DNA of 64,000 bases from Piromyces finnis. Lineage: Eukaryota > Neocallimastigomycota > Neocallimastigomycetes > Neocallimastigales > Neocallimastigaceae. The notes under the pieces are model-generated. The model worked only from the letters and a program-made list of their open reading frames with translations. It did not search any database and was not told where the DNA came from. A program made the translations under genes and the position numbers. Where the stretch lies: assembly GCA_002104945.1 (NCBI GenBank), contig MCFH01000090.1, positions 1-64,000 on the forward strand, read 5' to 3'. Shown in pieces: positions 42,272 through 57,373 of this stretch. How positions within the stretch are numbered: position 1 is the stretch's first letter; each line of letters starts with the position of its first letter.

Positions 42272-44878
42272 TATAAATAATTATTTAACATCATTTAGAT
42301 TATTAGAAATAAATTACTTATAAAGGAAAGAAAAAAAGCATTTAATTACAGGATGTGAAAAAGTATAAATAATCGTAGTAAGATTGAGAGTTATAAATTA
42401 ATATAGAAGTAACTATTTCAATAGCTGTTAATTAAATGCTAAAAAAAATTAAATATAATTTTAATTAATTTTATGATGACTAAAAATCTACTAAAATCAA
42501 ATTAAGAAATGTATATTTATTTTTTTTTAAAATGTTTATAATAATAGTATCATTAAAATCTAAAATATTTAATATTAATAATTGAAAATGATTTAGTTCA
42601 TTAATAACATTAATATTTTGATCTTTTCTTCTTTTAAGATCTTGACTCAAAAAGGAGACAGTACAAAATTTTGTCAAGTATTCTTCATTATCTTTACAAA
42701 AATAATAAATACTTAAATACTTTAGAGATATTTTCTTTCAATTTGTTCATTAAATATTTCGTAGTTGTGTAGTTGTGGAGTCATTTAAGTCATTATCAAC
42801 TTTTTTGATTTTTGATTCTTGGTGCATACATTTAACTCTTGTTACTTGTTATTGGTTAAGACAGGAGAGGAATAAGCATTGTTCTTGAAGTTATATTAAT
42901 GACATTATTGATATTTAAAATCGCAGGATGTAAATTAGTAAAATGGCCTCAAAATACTCGTTATAATATTTTGTATTAGAAGTAACTAATTTGGTAGCTG
43001 TTAATTTTAAATCTAAATAGTCATTTATGTTAATTTCTTTTATTTATTTTTTCTATGTCTTGATGAAGTGTTTTTTTTTTTTTTACTTGATATCATTTTT
43101 ATTATTAAAATATTAAATATTTAATAAATAAAAATAATACTATTATATATTATTTTAGAAACCTTTTTTAATCAATCTTAATACGCTCGATATTTTTTTC
43201 TTTTCATTTTTGAGACCGCTGAATTTTTAAAAAATATGAAAAAAAACCTTTCCTTTTATACCTTTTTTTCAAATATAAAATATTTTAATTATTATGTTTA
43301 TCATATATAATAAATAATAATAATTATAATATATAATATATTTATATTTTATTACTTTTTTTTATTCTACTTCAATCTTTAAAAATTAATATATTGCTTG
43401 ACATTTTATTTTTTAAATATACCACTTTGATATTTCTTTTACTATTTTTATTTTCTTTATCAGCAATATATATTTAAAATTTTAATTCACTACTAAAAAT
43501 TTTATGTGGTAAAGATAAATTTTTTGTGGTAAAAACTAAAAATAAAAAATTTTAATTAAAACTAAATAAATAATATTGAAATAATATTAAAATACTAAAA
43601 TACTAAAATAATAAAATAATAAAATAAAAACAAGAAATAATAATAATTATTAACCATTTATTAAAAATAAATAGTAGTTTAATTAAAAGTATTAAACTAC
43701 TGTTTTTAATTTATAGAATAAAAACAAAGAAATAGCAAATACATAATTAGAATGTTAAATGATAAATGTAAAACAATTTCTTAAAGGTTGAGGTGGAATA
43801 AAAAAAAGTAACATGATATTTATTAATTATTATTTATTATATATGATAAACATAATAATTAAAATATTTTATATTTGAAAAAAAAGGTATAAAAGGAAAG
43901 GTTTTTTTTCATATTTTTTAAAAATTCAGCGGTCTCAAAAATGAAAAGAAAAAAATATCGAGCGTATTAAGATTGATTAAAAAAGGTTTCTAAAATAATA
44001 TATAATAGTATTATTTTTATTTATTAAATATTTAATATTTTAATAATAAAAATGATATCAAGTAAAAAAAAAAAAAACACTTCATCAAGACATAGAAAAA
44101 ATAAATAAAAGAAATTAACATAAATGACTATTTAGATTTAAAATTAACAGCTACCAAATTAGTTACTTCTAATACAAAATATTATAACGAGTATTTTGAA
44201 GCCATTTTACTAATTTGCATCCTGCGATTTTAAATATCAATAATGTCACTAATATAATTTCAAGAACAATGCTTACTCCTCTCCTGTCTTAACCAATAAC
44301 AAGTAACAAGAGTTAAATGTATGCACCAAGAATCAAAAATCAAAAAAGTTGATAATGACTTAAATGACTCCACAACTACACAACTACGAAATATTTAATG
44401 AACAAATTGAAAGAAAATACCTCTAAAGTATTTAAGTATTTATTATTTTTGTAAAGATAATGAAGAATACTTGACAAAATTTTGTACTGTCTCCTTTTTG
44501 AGTCAAGATCTTAAAAGAAGAAAAGATCAAAATATTAATGTTATTAATGAACTAAATCATTTTCAATTATTAATATTAAATATTTATAGAATTTAATGAT
44601 ACTATTATTATAAACATTTTAAAAAAAAATAAATATACATTTCTTAATTTGATTTTAGTAGATTTTTAGTCATCATAAAATTAATTAAAATTATATTTAA
44701 TTTTTTTTAGCATTTAATTAACAGCTATTGAAATAGTTACTTCTATATTAATTTATAACCCTCAATCTTACTACGATTATTTATACTTTTTCACATCCTG
44801 TAATTAAATGTTTTTTTTTCTTTCCTTTATAAGTAATTTATTTCTAACAATCTAAATGATGTTGGATAATTATTTATA
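42272..44878. mobile_element. Foldback element with 1.05-kb inverted arms
   Basis: Left arm 42272-43325 and right arm 43826-44878 are reverse complements with only scattered differences, around a 500-bp AT-rich spacer. Each arm contains the same decayed coding-like stretch. In the left arm it reads on the minus strand as a 65-residue frame (42677-42480) starting MTKFCTVSFLSQ. In the right arm the same sequence is shifted out of frame after LLILNI by one base. Upstream traces such as NYEIFNEQIERKYL appear in both. No transposase, clear terminal repeat motif or target-site duplication was found. It could be a foldback transposon or a palindromic duplication of a gene fragment. Confidence 0.85.
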
Positions 44879-47527
<2,649 letters not shown>

Positions 47528-49677
47528 ATGAATATCAAGTGTAAGATTTTCATTCTAAGTTTGATATCTAAAATATATGCTGCCAAATTTTCTGTTATTT
47601 CCTTTAATGGAAATTGTCAGGTAAATGTTGGTGGTCAACTTTATGATATGGTTCAAGAAATACCAGACATTCCACTTTACACAGCACTTGTTGATGCTCC
47701 ACTTCAAACAACGTATATATTTTTTAACAATAGTTCTAATTAATAAGACAATTATAAGACCCTATAATTTTTAATAAAAACAAAATAGTTATATATTAAT
47801 TAACTACTATTATTTAAATATTATATATTTTAAAATATATTACATATAAATATATAATTTTACTTGTTATCTCTATTCTAATTATACAAAAAAAAAACAA
47901 AAAGGTATAATTATATTTGTGGAGGTGTTAATGATATTGAACGTGTTCTAATGGAAGAAAATACACATAATGAATTGGTTGGTCGTGCTACAACATTATA
48001 TGATATGCCAGAATTTGAATATTTCAATGAATCATGGAATAGATCTATTGGAAGAACCGAACTTTTTGATCCAGATTATATTCCAACAGTTATTGTAAAT
48101 ACAGATGAATACTATTTTGTTCAACCATCCACATCAGGAAAATTTGAAAGAATTACTTTTATTTTAAAGGATAATGTTTTTACTTTCAATGTAAATAATT
48201 AATATACATATATATAATACTTATAACAAAAAAAAATATTTAAGAAATGAATTTAATTTTATTTATATAACTATATAATAATATTCTATAGAATGTTCAT
48301 TTCAGTTCAAAAAATTTTGATCAAGATAAATTCCAATTTGAAGTTTTAGACTTACCAAACGGTGGTATTTATGGTAGAGATGATTTAAAATTCAGACCAA
48401 GTTCTTATGATCCTGTTTTCTTCCGTCAAATACTCTATGGTGATATTGCACATGCTATCGGTAATCCTGCTCATGAATCTGTTGCTGTTCGTGTATATTC
48501 AGGTGAAGGTACACCAATTGGTCTTTATGTTTTACAAGAAAATACAGCATCTGAAAGTTTTATTAAATCTGCCTTCTATGGTAACCCACAAACCGAACAA
48601 ATAAGTGAATTCCAATCTGGTACAGACATTTATGATTGTTCCACTGGTGCTGATTTTACAAATATTGATCTTGACCAATTAGGAGCATTCCAAAATATAA
48701 ATAATTCCGACGATTATAAAATTGATTTACAAGAATTAAATGATAAGCTTAATGCACTTGATGTTAACGATGAAGCTGCCATTAACGATTTTAATAAAAA
48801 TTTCTTTGATTTGGAAACGTTATTGAAAGCTCTTGCTCTTGAATACCTAGCAGCTCACTGGGATTCCTATTGGTTCCTTACTTCAAATTTTGTTGTCTTC
48901 CATCCACCAGAAGAAACCGAAGGTACCGAATATAATCATACCAAAATGAAATACTATTTCATTGATCAAGACTTTGACCAAACATGGGGTTCAAATATAC
49001 GAGAAGAACTAGATCCATACAATTATCCAATGAAACCTTACACAGAATATGTTGGAAAAGACAATGCTTACTGGAAATCTATAAATACAGATGAAGAATA
49101 CGATTGGGGAAGTCGTGTTCTTCTCAATAAATTCCTAGGTTGTGATGGTCATCCAAATTGTATTACAAAAAATTATTTTGAAAATTATTTAAAATCAATC
49201 GTTCAAACCATTTTTAATCCAACGGCAATGGAAAAAAAGGTGAATGGATATAAGGCTCGTTTAGCCGATGAAATTAAATGGGATTGTGGATTAGAACGTT
49301 TACATACCGGAACCTGTGCAGAGGATGGATGTGTATTATTTAAATTTACTTATGATGATTTTGAACGTGGTATTGTTGGTCCTACAGGACCTTTCATCTA
49401 TGGTATTTTAGATTGGACTAGAGCCATGGCAGAAAGTGTTTCTAGTAATTTAAACTTTAGTATTGATAATAATCAGAGTAACACTTTAACTGGATACGAT
49501 AATCCTGACACTACTAACCTAAATAACATTAGTGATATTAATAGTTCAAATAATGATGCTTCAAATATTCTTGGTTCAAATATAAATTTAGAAGATTATA
49601 GTGGTTCTATTATGACAGTAATAAATATTAAGATGTTAACTCTTTTTGCTATCTTAAGTTTCATTTTAATTGTATAA
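47528..49677 (+). CDS. CotH-kinase-domain surface protein 2, probably GPI-anchored
   Basis: Three exons (47528-47712, 47905-48190, 48292-49677) give 618 aa. Exons 1 and 2 are 185 and 286 nt, identical in length to CotH gene 1, and intron phases (2, 0) are the same; introns are 192 and 101 nt. Donors are GTATAT and GTAAAT, acceptors AAAAG and CTATAG. There is a signal peptide (to about residue 20), then the CotH region with GGVNDIERVLM, LYDMPEF, FRPSSYDPVF, AHAIGNPAHES, LAAHWDSYWF and IDQDFDQTWG. The C-terminus has an Asn/Ser-rich linker and a hydrophobic end suited to a GPI anchor. It carries a small insert (TCAEDGCVLF region) absent from gene 1. A role in surface protein phosphorylation or adhesion is likely from the family; its target is unknown. 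Confidence 0.93.
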
Positions 49678-49683
49678 TTAGTA

Positions 49684-49724
<41 letters not shown>

Positions 49725-50507
49725 TAAATGAAAAAAGTATAAAAAGTAACTTTTTACTTTTTTTTTTTTATTTCAAAGTCATTATTTAATAATTATAATT
49801 TATAATGAATAATAATTTGTATATAGAAATAAAGCTTTTATCTTATATATAGAAAGGTATATAGAATTATTATTTATCAAAAAAAAAAAAATGTATAATA
49901 TTTGTTGTATTGTATATAATTATTGGAATAGTATTTTCTATTAAATATTATATAAATAATCTAATTATTATAATTTATTAAAAAAAAAAAAAAAACTATT
50001 TTTTTTTTTAATAATAAATTATCAAATTAATATTTAAACATAGTTTTATAAAAATAAATAAATATATAAAAAATAATATAAAAGATGCAATATATAATGA
50101 TAAAAATATAATATAAATTTGAGATTAAATAAGGATCAATATTGATGATGCTTGTCTGTCTTATTGTTTTCATTTTCTTAGTGTTGTTTTAAACTTATTA
50201 ACAATGGTTAATTACTAAATAAGACAAGTATTTTTATTAAAAAAATATGTTGGAATTTAAATCTTTCCGGTTTTTTATATTCCTTCCTTTATTAATATAC
50301 TTTTAGAACTCATTTTAGCATATGATATTTTTTTATTTTAATTCCTTGTGAATAAAGTACCAATATTTTAAAAGGTAATAACTTTAAATTTCTTACTTTT
50401 AAAATAAAATACTGGTTATTTTCGTTATTTTATTAAAATGTATGATAATGGATTTATTATTTCTGTCCAAAAAGAAAATTACTTTATATTATTATTAAAA
50501 AATATTG

Positions 50508-50581
<74 letters not shown>

Positions 50582-50612
50582 GTTTATTATTATTATTATT
50601 ATTATTATTATG

Positions 50613-50662
<50 letters not shown>

Positions 50663-50663
50663 G

Positions 50664-50698
<35 letters not shown>

Positions 50699-50699
50699 G

Positions 50700-50737
<38 letters not shown>

Positions 50738-50738
50738 G

Positions 50739-50785
<47 letters not shown>

Positions 50786-50871
50786 GTTTATTATTATTAT
50801 TATTATGTTTATTATTATTTTATGATTATTATGAATTATTAAATAATATTATTTTTTTTTTATCTAATTAT
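49678..50871. other. Convergent spacer between CotH 2 and the ankyrin-CBM gene
   Basis: It contains a poly(A) run just after CotH 2 (about 49687-49721) and a patterned ATT array (50512-50818). No gene is supported. Confidence 0.7.
50512..50818. repeat. ATT array with phased ATGTTT interruptions
   Basis: ATT repeats are broken seven times by the same variant, TGTTT at 50581, 50611, 50662, 50698, 50737, 50785 and 50806. All spacings (30, 51, 36, 39, 48, 21) are multiples of three. The long frames across it (poly-Tyr/Val, poly-Ile/Met/Phe) are artefacts. Confidence 0.95.
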
Positions 50872-53800
50872 TTAATAATATCTATCAAGTAATATAATAT
50901 GACCATTTTGTATTAGATAACTACCTAAATAGTCTATGGTATAATTTTGTCCATTATGGTTATCCCATAGATGATTCCCATTGTTAAATACAAAGGATAA
51001 AGGTTTTGTCCAATCTTTTATTACTATTTTATGATAACCTTTACCAATGAAACTCATTTGAATGCCAGGATAATTCGTCCATTGATGATCCTTCACCTGA
51101 TGATAAATATAGGCTGGATTCCAACCTGAATAATAATAAATTGTGATATTAGGAAGGGATTGATTCACAGTTTGATCTTCATTTATAGTATTAGTTTCGA
51201 TCGTATTATTTTTATTCTCCTTATCAATACGATCCATATTATTTTCATAATGAATTATTTTCGCTAAACCATTAGAATTATAGTAACCATGAATGGCTAG
51301 ATTAAAACCAGGGCTTCCTGGTTCCAATGGAATTTGTTGGCCATCCTTATCATTAAATATAATAAATGACGCCTTATACTGATTTGGAATGGTTAAAGAA
51401 TATAGCGTATCATATACATAATTCATTTTTACACCAGGCCAAGGACTTATTTCTTTAATTTGGTTATTTTCTTGATGATAAATATATGCCATTATATCCG
51501 CACTATATTTCCATTGGTTTGGTTTTTCAAAGTATACTTTGATAGTTTGATTTTCGTTGTCTATATACTCTTGCAGTAGTTTTATCATTTCATGATACCG
51601 ATGATCTTTTTTCATTCTCAACCTTTCTAAAAAATAATTTATTCTGTTAAACCCATTTAAATCAACGTAGTGCTGACTCGCATACTCCATTAATAATTTA
51701 AGAATGGCATTATTATTACTTTGAATAGAAGCTTCAAATGGGGTGTTACCCATATAATTTTTTTGATCCAAAGGGATATTGATTTTATGTTTATCCGCAT
51801 ATTCCAGTAGTAATCGAACAATCGCTAAATGCTTATTTTCAATGGTCATTAAAAGAGGATTATTACCAAAATATATATCTTGTTCATTAAAAGTAATATT
51901 TAAACAATACTCGCTTGTATATTTAAATAATAAGTGAATAAACTGATAATCCTGTTGATATATTGCTATTGGTAATAAATAATTTCTAAAATAATTGTGT
52001 TCATTAATTATAGAATGATGTAATGAATCTATTGTGCTATGGCAATTCTCATTGACGTTACTTTTATTGTCTTCCTCCTCCAGACATTGTAATACGTGTT
52101 TAACAATACAATAATTAATTTTTTTAATGATATTTAAAACATCTTGATTCTCATTAATACTACAGTTATAAACGTCATTAATTTCGGGTAGCATTAAATC
52201 AATATGATACTCCAAAGCATATTCAACCAATAATTTAATGATTTCAGTACTATCATTATACGGAGAATTCATTGCTAATAGTATAGGAAAACTTTTAGAA
52301 ATATCTTTACATTGCCGATTTTGTTTGTTCACCATCAATAACTGTTGGCATTCACGAGAATAGGTAAATATCAATTTTATAATATCAATTTGATTATATT
52401 CAATTGCTTTTAAAAGTGGATAGTCACCATACGTATTAGATTCATTCACGGCAAGTGCAAGATGATGTTCATGAGCATACTGAATTAGTATTTTTGCTAT
52501 CTTAAAATTTTTATTCAATAGCGCTTTTAATAAAGGATAGTTACCCGTACCATCCTTTGCATTAAGATTAATATTTAAATGACGCTCACTAGCACAATTT
52601 AAAATCAATTTTATAATTTTTAAATTGTGATGGGATACAGCATTTAGTAGTGGGTAATCACCATCCTTATTTTGACCATTTATCATGATATGATAATTAT
52701 TTTTATTAGCATATTCAAAAAATAATTCTACCATTCCAACTTTGTTATAATCAGTGGCTACCAATAAAGGATAATTTCCCTTTAAATTTTGTTGATTTAA
52801 ATCTATAGGAATCTTGTTTTTTACCGAATACTTAAATAAGAGTTTAACAAGAAAATGTTTTTTAGGATTTGACACTGCCTCCAGTAAAGGATAATCCCCA
52901 TCCAAATTTTTCAAATTCAAATTTAAATTTAGTTTACAATAATGAGCATATTTAAATAAATGTTTCATGATGATTAGTTGATTGTTTTTAATGGCTTTGA
53001 GTAGTGGATAGTCACCATGTTTATTTTGTTTATTGATATTGATGTTTATATGATGTTCCTTGGCAAAATTTAGTAATAGGATAACAATGTCAACTTCATT
53101 TTGATCAATTGCCTTTATTAATACATAATTACCATATTTATCTTGTTTATTTAAATCTATATCCATAGGATAATGCTTAACATAATTTAATAAGACTTTA
53201 ACTATGCTAACACTATTATTAATAACTGCCATTAACATTGGGTATTTTCCATCATTATTGCTGGAATTTATATTTAATTCTATATGGTATTGGTGGGCGT
53301 AATCGCATAGTAATTGAACCATATTATAATTATTAGAAATTATTGCTGATAATAATGGAAAATCACCCTTTGAATTTTGTTCATTTATGTTCAGATAGAT
53401 ATTATGATCGATAGCATAATTCAATAGCCATTTTACAACCTCCAATTTATTACTTTCAATCGCGATTAAAAGCAAGGTATCACCTAATTGATTTTTTTGA
53501 TTTAATACTTCATTCATGGTATATCCTTCTTTTTCATATTGATTTAAGAGGTAATATATAATGTCCAAGTTTCCGGTAGAACAGGCAATGGTTAACAAAG
53601 AATCATCGGTGTTACTTTTTATATTTATTTTAGCATGATGATGAATTAAATTTTTAACTAGGGTTGCATTCCCATAATAACACGCAATCATTAACGGAGA
53701 ATAACTATTACTCATTTTTTTATTAACATTTGCACCATTATTAATAAATAAATCAACCATCTCATCGTATCTTTGTCGACATGCTATTATTAAGGGAGTA

Positions 53801-54378
53801 TCACCATCTTTCCCTTCCATATTAACATTCGCACCAAGATCTAATAAATATTTTACTATGGTTAAGTTTCCCTTTTTACATGCCGCAAGTAATAAAGTAT
53901 CACCTTTATTATTTTTCTTGTTTATATTTTCCTTAATTTTATATTTTTCTCTATAAATGATAGTGTTTAAGTTTTCATTTGATAATGGTATCCTGTTTCT
54001 ATAGCACAAAAGTATATTAATGATAATAAAATTATTATATAAATAATAATCTGTAATTATTTTGAAAAAATCTTCCCTATGATCTTGAATAAAACTCATC
54101 AATACCTCCAGAGAAATATCATAATGCCTATTTAAAAAATACTTTAGAATCTTTGAATCTAATAAATCCTTTTGATAGAGATATAAAACAATATCTTTAT
54201 TTAGGGTATCATGACAACTTAATATATCCAAAGCTTTTAAATTTTTAAATTTAATAGCTGCCTCATATATTTCTTTATTAAAATCAATAGCTTTTAAATT
54301 TTTTTGAATAAAACAACTTAAATTTAAAATATTTTTACTTTTAATAATATCTATTATTTCTTCATTCATATATACCAT
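50872..54378 (-). CDS. Ankyrin-repeat protein with two C-terminal CBM26-like starch-binding modules
   Basis: A single-exon gene of 1168 aa with no signal peptide (MVYMNEEIIDIIKSKN), so probably cytoplasmic. Residues 1-150 are a degenerate ankyrin-like lead. Classic 33-residue ankyrin repeats follow (about 155-290: KGDTLLLAACKKGNLTIVKY, DGDTPLIIACR), then about 15 longer units of about 40 residues with the pattern NxxGxYPLLxA...IIKLLxxYAxxHHIxLNIN. Two beta-rich modules end the protein. The first (about 941-1035) has IKVYFEKPNQW, AYIYHQ and WPGVKM; the second (about 1072-1168) has ITIYYYSGWNPAYIYHQ, YPGIQM and FNNGNHLWDNHNGQNY. This is the CBM26 starch-binding pattern with aromatic ligand residues kept. 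I infer an intracellular scaffold that binds glycogen or another alpha-glucan; partners are unknown. Confidence 0.88.
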   Translation of the reverse strand: MVYMNEEIIDIIKSKNILNLSCFIQKNLKAIDFNKEIYEAAIKFKNLKALDILSCHDTLNKDIVLYLYQKDLLDSKILKYFLNRHYDISLEVLMSFIQDHREDFFKIITDYYLYNNFIIINILLCYRNRIPLSNENLNTIIYREKYKIKENINKKNNKGDTLLLAACKKGNLTIVKYLLDLGANVNMEGKDGDTPLIIACRQRYDEMVDLFINNGANVNKKMSNSYSPLMIACYYGNATLVKNLIHHHAKINIKSNTDDSLLTIACSTGNLDIIYYLLNQYEKEGYTMNEVLNQKNQLGDTLLLIAIESNKLEVVKWLLNYAIDHNIYLNINEQNSKGDFPLLSAIISNNYNMVQLLCDYAHQYHIELNINSSNNDGKYPMLMAVINNSVSIVKVLLNYVKHYPMDIDLNKQDKYGNYVLIKAIDQNEVDIVILLLNFAKEHHINININKQNKHGDYPLLKAIKNNQLIIMKHLFKYAHYCKLNLNLNLKNLDGDYPLLEAVSNPKKHFLVKLLFKYSVKNKIPIDLNQQNLKGNYPLLVATDYNKVGMVELFFEYANKNNYHIMINGQNKDGDYPLLNAVSHHNLKIIKLILNCASERHLNINLNAKDGTGNYPLLKALLNKNFKIAKILIQYAHEHHLALAVNESNTYGDYPLLKAIEYNQIDIIKLIFTYSRECQQLLMVNKQNRQCKDISKSFPILLAMNSPYNDSTEIIKLLVEYALEYHIDLMLPEINDVYNCSINENQDVLNIIKKINYCIVKHVLQCLEEEDNKSNVNENCHSTIDSLHHSIINEHNYFRNYLLPIAIYQQDYQFIHLLFKYTSEYCLNITFNEQDIYFGNNPLLMTIENKHLAIVRLLLEYADKHKINIPLDQKNYMGNTPFEASIQSNNNAILKLLMEYASQHYVDLNGFNRINYFLERLRMKKDHRYHEMIKLLQEYIDNENQTIKVYFEKPNQWKYSADIMAYIYHQENNQIKEISPWPGVKMNYVYDTLYSLTIPNQYKASFIIFNDKDGQQIPLEPGSPGFNLAIHGYYNSNGLAKIIHYENNMDRIDKENKNNTIETNTINEDQTVNQSLPNITIYYYSGWNPAYIYHQVKDHQWTNYPGIQMSFIGKGYHKIVIKDWTKPLSFVFNNGNHLWDNHNGQNYTIDYLGSYLIQNGHIILLDRYY

Positions 54379-54505
54379 ATTCTTTTTCTCTTAACCTTCA
54401 TCATTATACCAGAAAAAATTGATGGTCCATCCCATTAATTTAATTTATTATTATATATATATTAATATTAATAGTTATAATTAAATATTTTTATATTAAT
54501 TTTTT

Positions 54506-54538
<33 letters not shown>

Positions 54539-57154
54539 AAAAAATAGGAATAACCAGTGTAATAAATTATTGCTAATATAACATTATAGATATAAATATA
54601 TCATTTACTTTTATTATTATTATTATTATTATTATTCTACCTACATAAATTTTATTAAAAGTAATTATTCACATATTCTATTAAATACATTATTTATTTT
54701 GTTTGTTTATTTGGTTGGTTTTTTTTAAATATTATATTTATTTATCTTATTAAATTTAATAATAATTTTTTTTTATTATTTGAAATATTTTAATAATAAA
54801 GATATATAAAAATATTAATATTGTTTTTTTTTTATTTTCTGCAAACTTAAAACAATGATTTTTATCTATTCATTTATTAATATATTTATATATGTAATTT
54901 ATTTAGCTATCTATTTATTAAATCTATCTATCAATTCAATTATATACATTATATAAGTATATTATTTAATATTGCTATATATTCAAAATAAATTATCATT
55001 AAAGTTTAAAAAACATATATTTTATTATAAATCATGAATATCATGGATATCATGTGTTTAATAGACATTTACTTTTTTTTCCATATATATTTAACTGCAT
55101 AGTTTCAAATTTTTAAATATATATATTTATATTCATTTATATATATTAAATATTATATTACAAATTTATTGATAATAAAGTTAAGATAAAAAAAAAAATA
55201 ATCAATTTATGATACTATATCATTAAAAAAAAAAAAAGGAAAAGTCACCTTTTGTTTTATATAACTCATTAATAGTATAATAAAATAAAATTTCTTTTTA
55301 TAAAGAAAGAAACTAAGGAATTGTAATAAAAAAAAAAGTTAAGAGAAATGTCTTTTAATATCAAGAAAACATAAATTGAGTATTTTTTTTTATCACTTTT
55401 AATTTTTAAAAATAAAACTAATAAATATATTTAATATTAGTCTTTATCCTTAAATATACTGTAAACTGATCTTTATTCAAGTAGTTTATTATTTTAAGAA
55501 TTTTCATTATTTTTTTTGTAATAAAGAAATAATATTTTCCTTACTTTTAAATTTCTTTATACTTTATTAAATAACAAAGGCTTTACTTTTTTATATACTG
55601 AAAATAAGTGAAAAATTATTCATTTACTATTTTTTCTATATATAGAAATAATAGAAATAATAATAATCTAAATGTGTAATATAGCTTTCAAATAAATAGA
55701 TTGTCACTCAAAATATAAAAATAATAATAATAATATATAGATATTGTTCATCTTTATAAATTGAGCCATAAATGTTACATTTATTGTACAATTCCATTTT
55801 CAATAAACTATAAAATACATTATTAAAAAAAAATAAAAAAAAAAAAAAAAGACATTTAAAGTTACTATATATTGAATTATACAGTAAACTATGTAAAATG
55901 TTTATAAAAAATAATAATAAGGAAAAATAATCATAATAATGATAAGGAAAAAAAAAAATGTGACAGATACACTGGATTGATAGAATTTTTAAAAATAGTT
56001 ATTCCACAAACTAAAGTTAAATTTGTGTAACGTGAAACACCAAACTTTTTTGGATAAAAAATAATTTGATCTTGTTTGAATTAAAAATTGAATCGCTACG
56101 GTTAACCTCTCTAAAACTTAAACACTTACCATAGAATTAAAAAAAAAAAAAAAAAAACTTTTGAATTAAAAATTGTAATTTATAATAATTTAACTAGTGT
56201 AAAATATAATATGAAAATAATAGAGATTTCAAATAAAGTTTTTGGATATTGAATAATGGATTAGAATACTTTTACCACTGTAATCTTATAATTTTACAAC
56301 TTTGTAATAATACTTTTTTTTTTTTGGTATATTATTATGTGTTTAATAAAGTGTCATTAATCAAGGGAATACCTTTACTACATTAATACAATATTGCAAG
56401 AAAATAAGATAATACTATAAAAAACATGGATTTACTCACACATTCTTTAAAGGTAAAAAATTTAAAAAAAAAAAAAACACTTCAAATTTACATTCATCTT
56501 TTTTTTTTTTTTTTTGATTTTGATTAATTTTATATTTGCTTTTTTTTATTGCGTCAATATGAATAATTAGTTAATTTTTAGAGAATTAAAAACAATTACT
56601 TTAATAATAGTGATTATTTTTCTTCTCTTGGTCTTTTTTGTTTTGTTTTCGTTTTAATATATATTACAAATTCTTTTTTAATTGAGGTATTATTATTATT
56701 ATTATTATTATTATTAGTATTGGTAGTAGTATTAATAGTAGTAATAGTATAAAATAATTTCATTTTATTATGAAATTATTCACATAAATAAAGGTTTGAT
56801 ATGATTAAAATGTTAAATTATTTGGTATTTTTTTGTACAATTAATAAGATGATAATTATTATCTTTTTTTTTTTCTTTTGGGTAATATAGAAATAAAGTC
56901 TTCATATTTTTCCTTCTTGGGAATGATCTTTTTTTAAAAAAAAAAAAAAAAATCGATTTATCAAAAAAAAAAAAAATACTACTTATTTTCTTTATATATA
57001 ATAAAAAAAAATAAAACTTTAATTTTATATCTAGATTTTATATACAAGAGTTCCCCTTAAAGATTTTGAAAAATTATTAAATAATCTTCCATCAATAAAT
57101 TTATAAAATGAATAAATGAAAAAAGTAATTCTTCATTGTATCCCTTTTAACTAT
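54379..57154. other. Gene-free AT-rich stretch
   Basis: No gene is seen. It has a poly(A) run at 54511-54537, short ATT runs near 54609 and 56692, and many homopolymers. It holds the promoter of the ankyrin-CBM gene and the 3' region of the NDPK gene. Confidence 0.65.
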
Positions 57155-57373
57155 CTATTGTTTTATTGGCTTATTTTTTACTTTTATTGGAAAACAGCAA
57201 AACATAGATGGATGATTTTTAACTGGTTTTTGCTTTTTCTTATCTTCTTGGGTATTTGTAGTAGTATTGTTGGTGGTGGTTGTAGTTGTTTCTGGAGTTT
57301 CATTTACTTCTTCGGTCTTAGTAGCCTTAGAAGATTCTTCTTTATTATCTTCGTCTTGGGGGGTACCATCTAG
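57155..57373 (-). CDS. Predicted readthrough extension of NDP kinase (72 codons)
   Basis: Directly in frame after the NDPK TGA stop (57376-57374), the sequence continues CTA GAT GGT and stays open for 72 codons to TAG (57157-57155). Hand counting gives 72 G+C in 216 nt (33%), far above the AT-rich flanks. The residues are coding-like: an acidic and Thr/Asn-rich linker (DEDNKEESS, TPETTTTTT), then KKKQKPVKNHPSM, a Cys pair in MFCCFP, and a basic end KVKNKPIKQ. The context TGA-CTA-G is the known leaky stop context for ribosomal readthrough. The extended protein would be 223 aa. The Cys pair next to basic residues suggests membrane attachment by S-acylation (inference). It does not end in a peroxisomal SKL-type signal. 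Confidence 0.7.
   Translation of the reverse strand, partial: LDGTPQDEDNKEESSKATKTEEVNETPETTTTTTNNTTTNTQEDKKKQKPVKNHPSMFCCFPIKVKNKPIKQ

Noticed and set aside
50438-50842. 134-residue Tyr/Val frame and 106-residue Ile/Met/Phe frame
   Set aside because: Both are readings of the ATT/ATGTTT array.
57116-57373. 85-residue hydrophobic plus-strand frame
   Set aside because: It is the antisense of the predicted NDPK readthrough extension, whose minus-strand reading is far more protein-like and in frame with NDPK.
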